Shown here piece after piece: positions 8,307 through 17,891 of a stretch of 64,000 bases of DNA (the first letter of the stretch is position 1; each line of letters starts with the position of its first letter). The DNA is taken from NCBI RefSeq assembly GCF_902502825.2, contig NZ_LR723670.1, forward strand, positions 1,116,001 to 1,180,000, in the 5' to 3' direction. A program made the position numbers and the translations under genes. Below the pieces are notes generated by a model. The model had not been told where the DNA came from. It did not search any database and was given only the letters and a program-made list of their open reading frames with translations. The DNA is from Pseudorhizobium flavum (lineage in GTDB: Bacteria; Pseudomonadota; Alphaproteobacteria; Rhizobiales; Rhizobiaceae).

Positions 8307-10403
8307 ATGACCGATCATGAAGGCGCCGTTCCGGCGATCGCCAAGGCATTGGCGAAGCGCGGCTATGCGACCCTCACCCCCGTCCAGCAGGCCATGCTGG
8401 ACCCGGCGCTGCAGACCTCCGATGCACTGGTTTCAGCGCAGACGGGCTCGGGCAAGACGGTCGCCTTCGGGATCGCCATGGCGCCGACGCTGCTCGACGA
8501 CGGCGAGCGCTTCGACCGCGCCGGCGCCCCGCTGGCGCTCGTCATCGCGCCCACCCGGGAACTCGCCATGCAGGTGAACCGTGAACTCACCTGGCTCTAC
8601 GAGATGACCGGGGCGGTGATCGCCTCCTGCGTCGGCGGCATGGACATCCGCAGCGAGCGGCGCGCGCTGGAGCGCGGTGCCCATATCGTCGTCGGCACGC
8701 CGGGCCGCATCTGCGACCACATTCGCCGCAATGCACTCGACATGTCGGAGCTTCGGGTCGCGGTGCTCGACGAGGCCGACGAGATGCTCGACCTCGGCTT
8801 TCGCGAGGACCTGGAATTCATCCTCGACGCAGCACCGGAGGGCCGGCGGACGCTGATGTTCTCCGCGACGGTACCGTCTGGGATCGCCAAGCTTGCGAAA
8901 CGCTACCAGCGGGATGCGGTGCGCATTTCGACTACGACCGAGGAAAAGCAGCACGCCGACATCGAGTATCGGGCACTGCTCGTCGCTCCGTCCGACCGCG
9001 AGAACGCCATCATCAATGCGCTGCGGTTCTATGATGCGAAGAATGCGATTGTGTTCTGCTCTACGCGCGCAGCGGTGAACCACCTGACGGCACGTTTCAA
9101 TAACCGCAACTTCGACGTCGTAGCGCTTTCCGGCGAGCTGACGCAGAACGAGCGCACGCACGCGCTGCAGGCCATGCGCGACGGCCGCGCCCGTGTCTGC
9201 ATCGCCACCGACGTCGCCGCCCGTGGGATCGACCTGCCGGGCCTCGACCTCGTCATCCACGCCGACCTGCCGACAAATTCCGAAACGCTGCTGCACCGCT
9301 CCGGCCGCACGGGCCGTGCCGGCAACAAGGGCGTCAGCGCGCTGATCGTGCCGGTCAACCAGCGTCGCAAGGCAGAGCGCCTGCTGGCAGGCGCCGATGT
9401 GACGCCGACCTGGGCGCATCCTCCGTCTGCCGACGAGGTGATTGCGCGCGACCAGGAGCGCCTTCTGGCCGATCCGGTCTTCGACGAGGCGCCGCGTGAG
9501 GAAGAGCAGGAGCTGATTGCCCGTCTGGTGGAAACCTATGGCGCGGACAAGCTCGCTGCCGCTTTCGTCAACCTGCACCGGGCAAAGAATGCCGCGCCGG
9601 AAGACCTGCTGCCCGTTTCCCTGGATGGCGGCTCGCGCAAGCCCCGCGACGCAAACCAGGGGGATCCTGCATCTCGCCCGCTGACGCCGCGCGGCGACTT
9701 CGGTCCCGCCGTCTGGTTCTCGCTGTCGGTCGGCCGAAAGCAGCGCGCCGAGCCCCGCTGGTTGATCCCCACCATCTGCCGCAACGGCGATCTCTCCAAG
9801 AACGAGATCGGCGCGATCAAGATGCAGGCGGACGAGACCTATGTGGAGATTGCCGCCGACCATGCCGAACGTTTCATGGCGAAGCTCGGCAAGGACCGGA
9901 TGATGGACCGCGGCATCCGCGTCACCCGCCTCGATCAGGCGCCGGACTTCAGCAAGTTTACCCGAGGTGGTGACGACGAGGCCCCGCGCCGCGATGGCCC
10001 GCGGATGGACAAGCCGTGGAAGGGCAAGAAGTCCGGTGATGGCGATGCCGCCGAGCGGCCCCGGCGGGAGAAGCCGTTCCGCGAGAGACCTTCCGGCGAG
10101 GCGCCTGCACGGGACTGGAAACCGAAGGGCAGGTCCGCTGACGCGCCGCGCGACATGCGCAGCGTCGATGACGAGGTCTGGGGTGAGCCGAAGCCGAAGG
10201 CGAGCTTCGGCAAGGGCAAGCCTGCCCGTGGCGGCGATACGGCCGGGCAGCCGCAGAAGAAGGGCGCCGGCAAGTCGTTCGGCGACAAGCCGTTCAAGGG
10301 CAAGGCTTCCGGCAAGGATGCCGCGGGCAAGCCATTCGGTTCCAAGGGCAAGGCGGGTGGTGGTCCGAAGAAGTTCGGCAAGGGGAACGACCGCGCCCGG
10401 TGA
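8307..10403 (+). CDS. DEAD-box RNA helicase with DbpA-type RNA-binding domain
   Basis: 698 aa. Walker A AQTGSGKT (about residues 45-52), DEAD box LDEADEM (about 155), SAT motif III and HRSGRTGRAG (about 330) define the two RecA-like domains. Residues about 467-530 (AVWFSLSVGRKQRAEPRWLIPTICRNG...) are a DbpA/CsdA-type RNA-binding domain, followed by a 150-residue Lys/Gly/Pro-rich tail that should bind RNA non-specifically. It probably remodels rRNA or structured mRNA in ribosome assembly or cold adaptation (CsdA/DeaD-like). The ATG at 8307 follows AAGAAG and fits the domain start; an upstream in-frame ATG-less extension is ignored. Confidence 0.92.
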   Translation: MTDHEGAVPAIAKALAKRGYATLTPVQQAMLDPALQTSDALVSAQTGSGKTVAFGIAMAPTLLDDGERFDRAGAPLALVIAPTRELAMQVNRELTWLYEMTGAVIASCVGGMDIRSERRALERGAHIVVGTPGRICDHIRRNALDMSELRVAVLDEADEMLDLGFREDLEFILDAAPEGRRTLMFSATVPSGIAKLAKRYQRDAVRISTTTEEKQHADIEYRALLVAPSDRENAIINALRFYDAKNAIVFCSTRAAVNHLTARFNNRNFDVVALSGELTQNERTHALQAMRDGRARVCIATDVAARGIDLPGLDLVIHADLPTNSETLLHRSGRTGRAGNKGVSALIVPVNQRRKAERLLAGADVTPTWAHPPSADEVIARDQERLLADPVFDEAPREEEQELIARLVETYGADKLAAAFVNLHRAKNAAPEDLLPVSLDGGSRKPRDANQGDPASRPLTPRGDFGPAVWFSLSVGRKQRAEPRWLIPTICRNGDLSKNEIGAIKMQADETYVEIAADHAERFMAKLGKDRMMDRGIRVTRLDQAPDFSKFTRGGDDEAPRRDGPRMDKPWKGKKSGDGDAAERPRREKPFRERPSGEAPARDWKPKGRSADAPRDMRSVDDEVWGEPKPKASFGKGKPARGGDTAGQPQKKGAGKSFGDKPFKGKASGKDAAGKPFGSKGKAGGGPKKFGKGNDRAR

Positions 10404-10405
10404 AT

Positions 10406-10425
10406 GGTGCCCTCAGAAGGGCACC
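10406..10425. terminator. hairpin terminator between convergent genes
   Basis: Perfect 8-bp stem GGTGCCCT / AGGGCACC with loop CAGA, between the helicase stop and the end of the convergent FAD-dependent dehydrogenase (it overlaps the last codons of that gene). There is no long T-run, so its efficiency is uncertain. Confidence 0.5.
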
Positions 10426-11846
10426 TTCCCGGGATTGAACAGCCCCTTCGGGTCGAGCGCCTGCTTCAGCATACGGGCCAGAGCCCGCTTTGCGGGTGAG
10501 GTGAAGGTCTCGTAGCCGTAGCGCTTTTCGAGCCCCACGCCGTGTTCTGCGGAGAAGCTGCCACCGGCTTCGCGGATGCCGGTGTAGACGGCATCTTCAA
10601 CAGCACGCAGTTCATCTTGCGGCAGCGGCCCGCGCTTGATCAGCGTCAGGTGCAGGTTGCCGTCGGCGATGTGGCCATAGACATAGGCCGCATAGGCGTG
10701 ATCGATCGCCTTCAGCCGGCTCTCCAACTGAGCGACATAGGCGTCGAGATGGGTCGGCGGAACGGAGACGTCGAAGGCGGCGGCTTCGGGAATCTCGGCA
10801 TAGTAGAAGCCGGAATCCTCGCGGATGTCCCAGAAGCGCCGCGCCTGGTCGAGCGACTTGGCGACGATGCCGCCTTTGAGGTCAAGCGGCTCCCAGAGCT
10901 CCGCAAGCTGATCCTCCAGGGTGGCCGCGGCGGCATCGACGCTTTCTGCCGATATCTCGACCAGCAGTGCCGAGGCGTTCTCTTCGAGCCATGACAGATC
11001 GAGACCCTTGAGATGTGCATGATCGCGAATGTAGCGCGGCCACATCATCTCGGCTGCCTCAAGGGTGACGCCCGGCAGGGTCCGGAGATGGCGGATGACC
11101 GACAATGCAGTGCGGGCATCGGCAGCGCCCAGCATCGCGGTCGCCCGGTACGGGCGCTGCGGCTCCAGCTTCAGGACCACCTTCGTGACGAGACCGAAGG
11201 CGCCCTCACCACCGATGAAGAGCTGTTTCAGGTCCGGCCCGGCCGAGACCTTCACGACCCGCGTCAGGTCCGAGAAGATTTCTCCCGACGGCAGGACTGT
11301 CTCAAGTCCAAGCACCTGATGGCGCATCACGCCATTGCGGAAGGCGAGGATGCCGCCGGCATTCGTCGACACCATACCGCCGATCGTCGCCGTGCCACGC
11401 GAGCCGAGATCGATGCTGGTGGTGAGGCCGTGTTCCGCCGCAGCCTGCTGCAGGGCCTCTAGCGTCACTCCCGCCTCGACCGTTGCGGTCATCCCCTCAG
11501 GCTCGATGGACAGGATGCGGTTGAGACGCGAGGTAGACAGGATGACCTCTCCCGCGACGCTGACATTGCCGCCCACCAGCCCGGTGAGACCGCCCTGCGG
11601 GACGATCGCGATGTTGTTTTCCGCGCACCAGCCGACGAGTGCGGCTGCCGCCTCCACCGTCGCGGGTTGAACCATCACGCCGGCGCCGAAGTTGCCGGAA
11701 TGCTCGCCGGGATGACGGCCCTGGAGATCTTGGACGGAAAGGACCGTCATCTCCGGATGAAGTTCGCTCAGGCGGCGGTGGAGTTCGAGGGGTGTCAGGG
11801 TTGTGGACTGTGCTAGGGTCATTCCGTCGACTTCGTTGGAGGCCAT
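10413..11846 (-). CDS. FAD-linked D-2-hydroxyacid dehydrogenase, GlcD family
   Basis: 477 aa. The N-terminal FAD-binding PCMH domain is shown by MVQPATVEAAAALVGWCAENNIAIVPQGGLTGLVGG and STNAGGILAFRNGVMRHQVLGLE; the C-terminal FAD-oxidase domain ends with the metal/substrate motif YVYGHIADGNLHL and GSFSAEHGVGLEKR. Enzymes of this type oxidise D-lactate or D-2-hydroxyglutarate and feed electrons to a carrier such as ETF. The ETF-ubiquinone oxidoreductase gene is divergent and 235 bases away, which fits such electron transfer. Start at ATG 11846; an internal ATG eight codons later is possible. Confidence 0.85.
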   Translation of the reverse strand: MASNEVDGMTLAQSTTLTPLELHRRLSELHPEMTVLSVQDLQGRHPGEHSGNFGAGVMVQPATVEAAAALVGWCAENNIAIVPQGGLTGLVGGNVSVAGEVILSTSRLNRILSIEPEGMTATVEAGVTLEALQQAAAEHGLTTSIDLGSRGTATIGGMVSTNAGGILAFRNGVMRHQVLGLETVLPSGEIFSDLTRVVKVSAGPDLKQLFIGGEGAFGLVTKVVLKLEPQRPYRATAMLGAADARTALSVIRHLRTLPGVTLEAAEMMWPRYIRDHAHLKGLDLSWLEENASALLVEISAESVDAAAATLEDQLAELWEPLDLKGGIVAKSLDQARRFWDIREDSGFYYAEIPEAAAFDVSVPPTHLDAYVAQLESRLKAIDHAYAAYVYGHIADGNLHLTLIKRGPLPQDELRAVEDAVYTGIREAGGSFSAEHGVGLEKRYGYETFTSPAKRALARMLKQALDPKGLFNPGKVPF

Positions 11847-11937
11847 GAGGGGCGTCTTAGCAGCGCGGCTCCGTTCGGCAAGATCGGATCATCGCCTCCG
11901 TACCAGCAACTTGATTTTCGGGTGCGCCTTGTTATTC

Positions 11938-11951
11938 TTACGTTCACGTAA
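11938..11951. promoter_or_regulatory. LiuR-like palindromic operator
   Basis: TTACGTTCACGTAA, followed by AGGTAAG, lies 130 bases before the ETF-QO start in the intergenic region shared with the divergent dehydrogenase. It closely resembles the TTTACGT-N2-ACGTAAA type palindrome bound by MerR-family LiuR regulators of branched-chain amino acid degradation, a regulon that commonly includes ETF genes. The assignment to LiuR is an inference from recollection of that motif. Confidence 0.5.
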
Positions 11952-12080
11952 AGGTAAGCGGCGCCCCGTTCGCAAATCCGGTGGCGTATCGCTTTGGAGG
12001 TCGACAATGCCTGTGGCTTTTGCCAATGGAGTTGTCAGACAACGAGGTGCCGGAGTGGAGCCGGCAAAGCGGAGTAGGTG

Positions 12081-13745
12081 ATGAGCGAGCAAATGGAACT
12101 TCCCGAGCGCGAGAGCATGGAATTCGACGTGGTAATCGTCGGTGCCGGTCCGGCGGGGCTGTCGGCGGCGATCCGCCTGAAGCAGGTCAATCCGGACCTC
12201 ACCGTGGTCGTGCTCGAGAAGGGGGCGGAAGTTGGCGCCCATATCCTGTCCGGCGCCGTGGTCGATCCGATCGGCATCGACAGGCTTCTGCCCGGCTGGC
12301 GTGAAGAGGAGGGGCATCCCTTCACCACGCCCGTCACCGACGACCAGTTCCTCTTCCTGGGGCCGGCGGGCTCGATCCGGCTGCCGAACGCCTTCATGCC
12401 GCCGCTGATGAACAATCACGGCAACTACATCGTATCACTCGGTCTTGTCTGTCGCTGGCTTGCGGAGAAGGCCGAAGCGCTCGGCGTTGAGATCTATCCG
12501 GGCTTTGCGGCTACCGAAGTGCTTTACGACGAGAATGGCGCCGTGCGTGGCGTGGCGACCGGTGACATGGGCATCGAGCGCAACGGCGAGCCGGGGCCTG
12601 CCTTCACCCGCGGCATGGAACTGCACGGCAAGTACGTGCTGATCGGCGAGGGTGTACGCGGATCGCTCGCGAAGCAGCTGATCGCGAAGTTCGATCTCCA
12701 GAAGGATCGCGAGCCGCAGAAATACGGCATCGGGTTGAAGGAACTCTGGGAGGTGAAGCCGGAGAACCACAAGCGCGGTCTGGTCCAGCATTCCTTCGGC
12801 TGGCCGCTTGGGCTCAAGACCGGTGGTGGCTCCTTCCTCTACCACCTGCATGACAATCTCGTGGCCGTCGGATTCGTCGTCCACCTGAACTACAAGAACC
12901 CCTATCTCTACCCGTTCGAGGAGTTCCAGCGCTTCAAGACGCACGAGGCGATCCGCGGCACCTTCGAGGGCGCCAAGCGCATCTCCTACGGCGCCCGCGC
13001 GATCACCGAGGGTGGCTACCAGTCGGTGCCGAAGCTCTCCTTCCCGGGCGGTGCGCTGATCGGCTGCTCCGCCGGCATGGTCAACGTGCCGCGCATCAAG
13101 GGCAGCCATAACGCCGTCCTCTCCGGCATGCTGGCGGCAGAGAAGATCGCAACGGCGATCGCCGCCGGCCGCGCCAATGACGAGGTGGTCGAGATCGAGA
13201 ACGAATGGCGCGACGGCGATATCGGCAAGGACCTGAAGCGGGTGCGCAACGTCAAGCCGCTGTGGTCGAAGTTCGGCACCGCGCTTGGTGTCGGGCTTGG
13301 TGGCATCGACATGTGGACCAATCAGATCTTCGGCTTTTCCTTCTTCGGGACCCTGAAGCACGGCAAGACCGATGCCGAGAGCCTGGAACCGGCTGCCCAG
13401 CACAAGCCGATCACCTATCCTAAGCCGGATGGGGTCCTGACCTTCGATCGCCTGTCCTCCGTCTTCCTGTCCAACACGAACCATGAGGAGGACCAGCCGG
13501 TTCACCTCCAGGTGAAGGACATGGACCTGCAGAAGCGCTCCGAGCTCGGCGTCTATGCCGGTCCGTCGACCCGCTACTGTCCGGCCGGCGTCTATGAGTG
13601 GGTCGAGAAGGATGGCGAGGAGGTCTATGTGATCAACGCGCAGAACTGCGTCCACTGCAAGACCTGCGACATCAAGGATCCCAACCAGAACATCAACTGG
13701 GTGCCGCCGCAGGGCGGTGAAGGACCGGTCTATCCGAGCATGTGA
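12081..13745 (+). CDS. electron transfer flavoprotein-ubiquinone oxidoreductase
   Basis: 554 aa, normal family length. DVVIVGAGPAGLSAAIRLKQ is the FAD site; the C-terminus CPAGVYEW...NAQNCVHCKTCDIKDPNQNINWVPPQGGEGP carries the four cysteines of the 4Fe-4S cluster and the conserved end of the family. It is a peripheral inner-membrane enzyme moving electrons from ETF (reduced by acyl-CoA and other dehydrogenases) into the ubiquinone pool. The ATG at 12081 is used because GGAG lies just upstream and the GTG at 12078 sits too close to it. Likely regulated by the upstream LiuR-like site. Confidence 0.96.
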   Translation: MSEQMELPERESMEFDVVIVGAGPAGLSAAIRLKQVNPDLTVVVLEKGAEVGAHILSGAVVDPIGIDRLLPGWREEEGHPFTTPVTDDQFLFLGPAGSIRLPNAFMPPLMNNHGNYIVSLGLVCRWLAEKAEALGVEIYPGFAATEVLYDENGAVRGVATGDMGIERNGEPGPAFTRGMELHGKYVLIGEGVRGSLAKQLIAKFDLQKDREPQKYGIGLKELWEVKPENHKRGLVQHSFGWPLGLKTGGGSFLYHLHDNLVAVGFVVHLNYKNPYLYPFEEFQRFKTHEAIRGTFEGAKRISYGARAITEGGYQSVPKLSFPGGALIGCSAGMVNVPRIKGSHNAVLSGMLAAEKIATAIAAGRANDEVVEIENEWRDGDIGKDLKRVRNVKPLWSKFGTALGVGLGGIDMWTNQIFGFSFFGTLKHGKTDAESLEPAAQHKPITYPKPDGVLTFDRLSSVFLSNTNHEEDQPVHLQVKDMDLQKRSELGVYAGPSTRYCPAGVYEWVEKDGEEVYVINAQNCVHCKTCDIKDPNQNINWVPPQGGEGPVYPSM

Positions 13746-13766
13746 GACCGCGTTGAATCCGACATG

Positions 13767-13806
13767 AAGGCCCTCCGGTCAGTCCGACCGGAGGGCCTTC
13801 TGTTTT
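13767..13806 (+). terminator. rho-independent terminator of ETF-QO
   Basis: A perfect 14-bp stem AAGGCCCTCCGGTC / GACCGGAGGGCCTT with loop AGTCC, followed by CTGTTTTT, 22 bases after the ETF-QO stop. Confidence 0.92.
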
Positions 13807-13944
13807 TGGCCGGGGTGAGCCTCGCGGCGGACGGCGCCGGTTTGACCTGAAGCAAAGTTCCCCTCCCGATAACGCCTAGGATGCTCCTTGCGGCGCGAGA
13901 CGGGCACCGCAGCGATTTCAAACCTTTCCTGGGAGGAATGGAAC

Positions 13945-14491
13945 ATGAAAGAGCATGTGAGGCTGTCACTGGTCGTTGCTGCGGCGCTCTTTGCGAGTGC
14001 TGCCTCCGCTCAGCCCTTCGGCGGACCGGGCTGGGGAGGCGGACCCGGCATGGGTTCCGGCTGGGGCGGTGGACCTGGAATGGGCTGGGGCATGGGCATG
14101 GGCTGGGGCGGCGGCCAGATGATGCCCGGCCGCGGCCGCTTCGCCATGATCGACGCCGACCATAATGGCACGATCAGCGCCGAAGAGGCTGCTTCCGCGG
14201 CCGAGGGCGTGTTCGCGGCGATGGACGCCGACGACAATGCTGAACTGACTAAGGACGAGTACATGAGCGTCCGGATGGGCCCGCAGATGGGCTGGAACCA
14301 GCAGCGCCAGACCGAGCGTCAGACTGCCAAGGAGGAACGCTTCGGCCAGATGGACCAGTGATGGCAACGGCACCGTCACCGTCACACAGGCGGAGTTCAT
14401 CGCCCATGCCAAGGCTCATTACGACAGCGCCGACGCCGACAAGGACGGCAATGTCACGCCATGGGAATGGCGTAGCGAACAGTGGAACTGA
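13945..14491 (+). pseudogene. exported EF-hand protein, frameshifted
   Basis: The ATG at 13945 follows GGGAGGAATGGAAC and encodes a signal peptide (MKEHVRLSLVVAAALFASAASA), a Gly/Trp/Met-rich segment with repeated GWGGGPGMG, then EF-hands with loops DADHNGTISAEE and DADDNAELTKDE. The frame stops at 14359 in the middle of a third loop (FGQMDQ-stop). Removing one C of the CC at 14355-14356 restores DSDGNGTVTVTQAEF, a further loop DADKDGNVTPWEW and a natural end at 14491. The intact ancestor would be about 181 aa with four calcium loops. Either a true frameshift or a sequencing error; the shortened 138-aa product could still be made. Confidence 0.85.
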
Positions 14492-14638
14492 GCTCGCCGG
14501 ACAGTTCTCTCAACAAGCTGCTTGCGCGTGGGTGCGCGCAGGCGGTGGGCGGTATCACTTCGCCGTGACAATAACGCTTCATTAACCATAAACTCCGTAG
14601 TTTCGTGCCATCAAACCGACACATTGAGGACACGATTC

Positions 14639-15256
14639 ATGTCGATCTCCCGCCGCGGGTTTCTGTTCGGACTGCCGCTTTTCGTCACTGGATGCGCCTC
14701 CAGCGGCGTGGATCACCAGGCAAATTATGCGGCTCTGCCAGATGAGGCTTTCCCGCTGAAGCGCGTCCCGCTGGACAAGATCAAGCCCGAGCTTCGCCGC
14801 CAGGTCGTTGCCTATGAAACCAGCTACAAGCCGGGAACGATCGTGGTTGATACGCCCGCTCGCCGTCTTTACCACGTCATGGAGAACGGGCAGGCGATGC
14901 GCTACGGCGTCGGCGTCGGCAGAGCAGGCCTCGCCCTCTCCGGCAGTGCCTATGTTGGGCGCAAGGCGGAATGGCCAAGCTGGACCCCGACCCCGAACAT
15001 GATCCGCCGGGAACCGGAAAAGAACCTGAAATACGCTGGGGGCGTGCCGGGCGGGCCGAACAACCCGCTCGGCGCACGCGCCATCTATCTCTACCGCAAC
15101 GGCAACGACACGCACTTCCGGATCCACGGAACGAACCAGCCGCAGACGATCGGCTACGCCATGTCGAGCGGATGCGTTCGAATGATGAACCACGACGTGA
15201 TCGATCTCTACGAACGGGTGAAGGTCGGCGACCGGGTCGTCGTGCTGCAAGCCTGA
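14639..15256 (+). CDS. L,D-transpeptidase (YkuD), lipoprotein
   Basis: 205 aa. MSISRRGFLFGLPLFVTGCAS carries both a twin-arginine-like start and a lipobox (VTGC), so the mature protein is probably lipid-anchored in the periplasm. The YkuD catalytic motif is complete: HGTNQPQTIGYAMSSGCVRM, with the nucleophile Cys in SSGCVR. It would crosslink peptidoglycan 3-3 or attach proteins to it. The ATG at 14639 follows TTGAGGACACGATTC. It stands alone, with the frameshifted EF-hand gene upstream. Confidence 0.92.
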   Translation: MSISRRGFLFGLPLFVTGCASSGVDHQANYAALPDEAFPLKRVPLDKIKPELRRQVVAYETSYKPGTIVVDTPARRLYHVMENGQAMRYGVGVGRAGLALSGSAYVGRKAEWPSWTPTPNMIRREPEKNLKYAGGVPGGPNNPLGARAIYLYRNGNDTHFRIHGTNQPQTIGYAMSSGCVRMMNHDVIDLYERVKVGDRVVVLQA

Positions 15257-15278
15257 TCTTAGAATCGGCAACGTGCCT

Positions 15279-16184
15279 TTACGTGCGCCGCCGCGACAGC
15301 AATCCCGTTGACAGCAGGACGCCGAGCCCGGTGACGAATGTCGCTGCGATCGTCAGTGCGTCCACTGGTTCCCTCAGCAATACGGCTCCACCGATCGCTG
15401 CGGCGACCGGCGTGACGGCGGTATAGGCCGCCGCTTTCGTCGCACCGAGCATCCGCACGCCGATCCCGTAGAGGACAGTCGCGAGCAGACCGGAAAGCAG
15501 GCCTTGCGGCACGATCTGCAGCGCGATCTCCGAGACGGGAGCGACCAAGAGGTTCGAACCCATCAAGGGGATCAGCGGCAGGTTGATCACGGTTGACCAG
15601 AAGCAGATCAGGGCTCCGGCCTCGAAGGCGCCGAGACCCGATCTGCGGAAGGCATGGGTGTAGACGGCCCACAGCACCGCGCCGAACGGCATGACGAGAT
15701 AGCTTCGCCAGGTGAGTGCCGCGCCGGATGCCGTCCCGATGAGAAGCATCAGCCCGCCCGCAAGGATCGCCAGCATGCCGATTTTGCGCAGGCGATCTGG
15801 CCGTTCCCCCAGCACCAGCATTCCGATCAGCGCGGTGGCGAGCGGCATGGTGCCCGGCAAGAGGACGCCGGCGGCGGAGGCCGGAGTGGCGTGCAGCCCG
15901 AATGCGGCAACCTGGAAGAAAGGCGCGCCTGCGCCGACGATCATCAGGACCAGCGGTAGGGTGCCTGCACTGCGGGGCCAGAGCCCGGTGCGGCGGAGAA
16001 ATGGCGAAAGTACGAGCGCCGGGATGCCGAAGCGCAGCAGGCTGAGGTCGAGCGGCGTCAGCATGCCGCCCCTGCTGTAGCGCATCGAAATCAGCCAGGT
16101 TGCCCAGATGCCGACAACGGACAAGGCTGCTGCCGCACCGAGCATCGTCGATGTGGATGCAGGCGGGCGTTCGATCACTGCCAT
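15279..16184 (-). CDS. EamA/DMT-family transporter
   Basis: 301 aa with ten predicted helices in two EamA repeats; for example TLPLVLMIVGAGAPFFQVAAFGLHATPASAAGVLLPGTMPLATALIGMLVLGERP in the first and TPVAAAIGGAVLLREPVDALTIAATFVTGLGVLLS at the end of the second. An inner-membrane exporter of small metabolites, substrate unknown. The ATG at 16184 is preferred because GAGGAAGACCGTG precedes it. It is divergent from an Lrp-type regulator 129 bases away, which may control it, as is common for amino acid exporters. Confidence 0.88.
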   Translation of the reverse strand: MAVIERPPASTSTMLGAAAALSVVGIWATWLISMRYSRGGMLTPLDLSLLRFGIPALVLSPFLRRTGLWPRSAGTLPLVLMIVGAGAPFFQVAAFGLHATPASAAGVLLPGTMPLATALIGMLVLGERPDRLRKIGMLAILAGGLMLLIGTASGAALTWRSYLVMPFGAVLWAVYTHAFRRSGLGAFEAGALICFWSTVINLPLIPLMGSNLLVAPVSEIALQIVPQGLLSGLLATVLYGIGVRMLGATKAAAYTAVTPVAAAIGGAVLLREPVDALTIAATFVTGLGVLLSTGLLSRRRT

Positions 16185-16313
16185 CACGGTCTTCCTCTGC
16201 AACGATGAGGTGGATCATAGCTGCGTTAGAGGAGAACCGTCCTTGCTAAATCGCGCCGGGAATGGCAAGAATTTGGCATGATGCGCCAATGAGACGGGGT
16301 AAGACGGACGAAC

Positions 16314-16796
16314 ATGCCAAAATTTGACAAGTTCGATCTCGGCATTCTCGAGGCCCTGCAGCAGGACGCCCGGGCAACCAATGTAGAAGTCGCCGAGCGC
16401 GTGAACCTCTCTCCTTCGCCCTGCCTGCGGCGGACGCGCATGTTGGAAGAAGGCGGAATCATCCGTGGTTACCGCGCCGACATAGACCGGCAGGCGATCG
16501 GGTTGGAGCTGACGGTCTTCGTCTCCTTCAAGGTGATCCGCCATACCCGCGAAAATGCCCAGGCGCTGGAGCAGGCTCTGATCGACATTCCGGAAGTGAT
16601 TGCCTGCCACATGATCTCCGGGCAGTCGGATTTCCTGGCTGAGGTCGTGGTCGAGAATCTTGCAGCCTATGAACGGCTGCTGACGGAGAAACTGCTCGTC
16701 CTGCCGCAGGTCACCGACATCCAGTCGAATTTCTCGATCCGGGCGGTCAAGACCGGCGGTGCGCTGAAGCTGCCGCCGGTCCGTGAGCGGGGCTAG
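16314..16796 (+). CDS. Lrp/AsnC-family transcriptional regulator
   Basis: 160 aa. FDLGILEALQQDARATNVEVAERVNLSPSPCLRRTRMLEEGGIIRGYRADID is the Lrp winged HTH and residues about 65-150 (VFVSFKVIRHTRENAQALEQALIDIPEVIACHMISGQSDFLAEV) the RAM effector domain that binds amino acids. Divergent from the EamA transporter, its likely target. Its stop overlaps the convergent quinone reductase gene by four bases. Confidence 0.92.
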   Translation: MPKFDKFDLGILEALQQDARATNVEVAERVNLSPSPCLRRTRMLEEGGIIRGYRADIDRQAIGLELTVFVSFKVIRHTRENAQALEQALIDIPEVIACHMISGQSDFLAEVVVENLAAYERLLTEKLLVLPQVTDIQSNFSIRAVKTGGALKLPPVRERG

Positions 16797-17809
16797 AAGC
16801 CGGAAAGGACGATCTTGCCTTTCGTCCGACCGCTCTCGATCATCGAATGGGCGCGCTTGAGGTTCGCCGCGTTGATCGCGCCATAAGTCTCGTTCAGCGT
16901 GGTGCGGATATCGCCGGCATCCACCATATCTGCCACACGGTTCAGCAGCTTGTGCTGCTCTATCATGTCCGCCGTCTGCCAGACCGGACGGGCGAACATC
17001 ATCTCCCAGTGGATGGAGAGCGACTTGCGCTTGAACGGACGCAGGTCCATCGGCTCCTTCGGATCGTCGATCAGCGAGAACCGCCCCTGCGGCGCGATCA
17101 GTTCCAGAACGTCGGCCACATGCTTTTCCGTCTGCGTGGTGGAGAAGACGAAAGCGGGGAAACCTATGCCCAATGCCTCCACCTGGGGCGCCAGCGGCTG
17201 GCTGTGGTCGATCACATGATGAGCCCCGAGCTCACTGATCCAGGCCTTTGTCTCCGGGCGTGATCCGGTCGCGATGATGGTGAGATCGGTCAGGCGACGG
17301 GCGAGCTGGATCGCGACGGACCCCACGCCGCCAGCGCCGCCGATGATGAGGATCGCATTGGCCGCACCAGGAACCGGGTCCTGCACCTTCATGCGGTGGA
17401 ACATTGCTTCATAGGCCGTAATGGCGGTAAGCGGCAGGGCGGCAGCCTCCTCGAAGCTGAGGCTTGCAGGTTTCCTGCCGACGATGCGCTCGTCCACGAG
17501 GTGATACTCCGCATTGGTGCCCTGCCGATTGACGGCACCTGCATAGAAGACCTCGTCACCGGACTTGAAGAGGGTGACCTCGCTTCCGACTGCCTTGACC
17601 ACCCCCGCCGCGTCATACCCCAGCACCCGGTATTGCCCGTCTTCCACCGCTGCCGAGGCCCGGACCTTCGTATCCACCGGGTTGACGGAAACCGCCCTGA
17701 TCTCGACCAGGAGATCGTGGCCGGTGGCTTTGGGCATCGGCAGCTCGATGTCGATGAGCGCGGTATCCGCGTCGATGGGTTGGGGCTTGTTGAAGGCGAC
17801 GGCGCGCAT
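16793..17809 (-). CDS. zinc-type alcohol dehydrogenase-family / quinone reductase
   Basis: 338 aa medium-chain dehydrogenase. GYDAAGVVKAVGSEVTLFKSGDEVFYAG is the GroES-like domain and ILIIGGAGGVGSVAIQLARRLTDLTIIATGSRPET the NADPH-binding Rossmann fold. The structural zinc cysteines of true alcohol dehydrogenases are absent, so it belongs to the quinone-oxidoreductase-like branch reducing small carbonyls or quinones with NADPH. Divergent from an HxlR regulator with which it shares a 105-base control region; HxlR regulators often respond to electrophiles and control exactly such reductases. Confidence 0.88.
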   Translation of the reverse strand: MRAVAFNKPQPIDADTALIDIELPMPKATGHDLLVEIRAVSVNPVDTKVRASAAVEDGQYRVLGYDAAGVVKAVGSEVTLFKSGDEVFYAGAVNRQGTNAEYHLVDERIVGRKPASLSFEEAAALPLTAITAYEAMFHRMKVQDPVPGAANAILIIGGAGGVGSVAIQLARRLTDLTIIATGSRPETKAWISELGAHHVIDHSQPLAPQVEALGIGFPAFVFSTTQTEKHVADVLELIAPQGRFSLIDDPKEPMDLRPFKRKSLSIHWEMMFARPVWQTADMIEQHKLLNRVADMVDAGDIRTTLNETYGAINAANLKRAHSMIESGRTKGKIVLSGF

Positions 17810-17891
17810 GCGGTTCTCCCTGTCCGTTGATTGCGTGCTCTATAGTTGCAGCCTATGCTCCCGAACCGCAAGAATGCACATTTCCGGCACA

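Noticed and set aside
14345..14370. Programmed frameshift in the EF-hand gene
   Set aside because: No slippery heptamer or downstream stem-loop; a simple extra C explains it.
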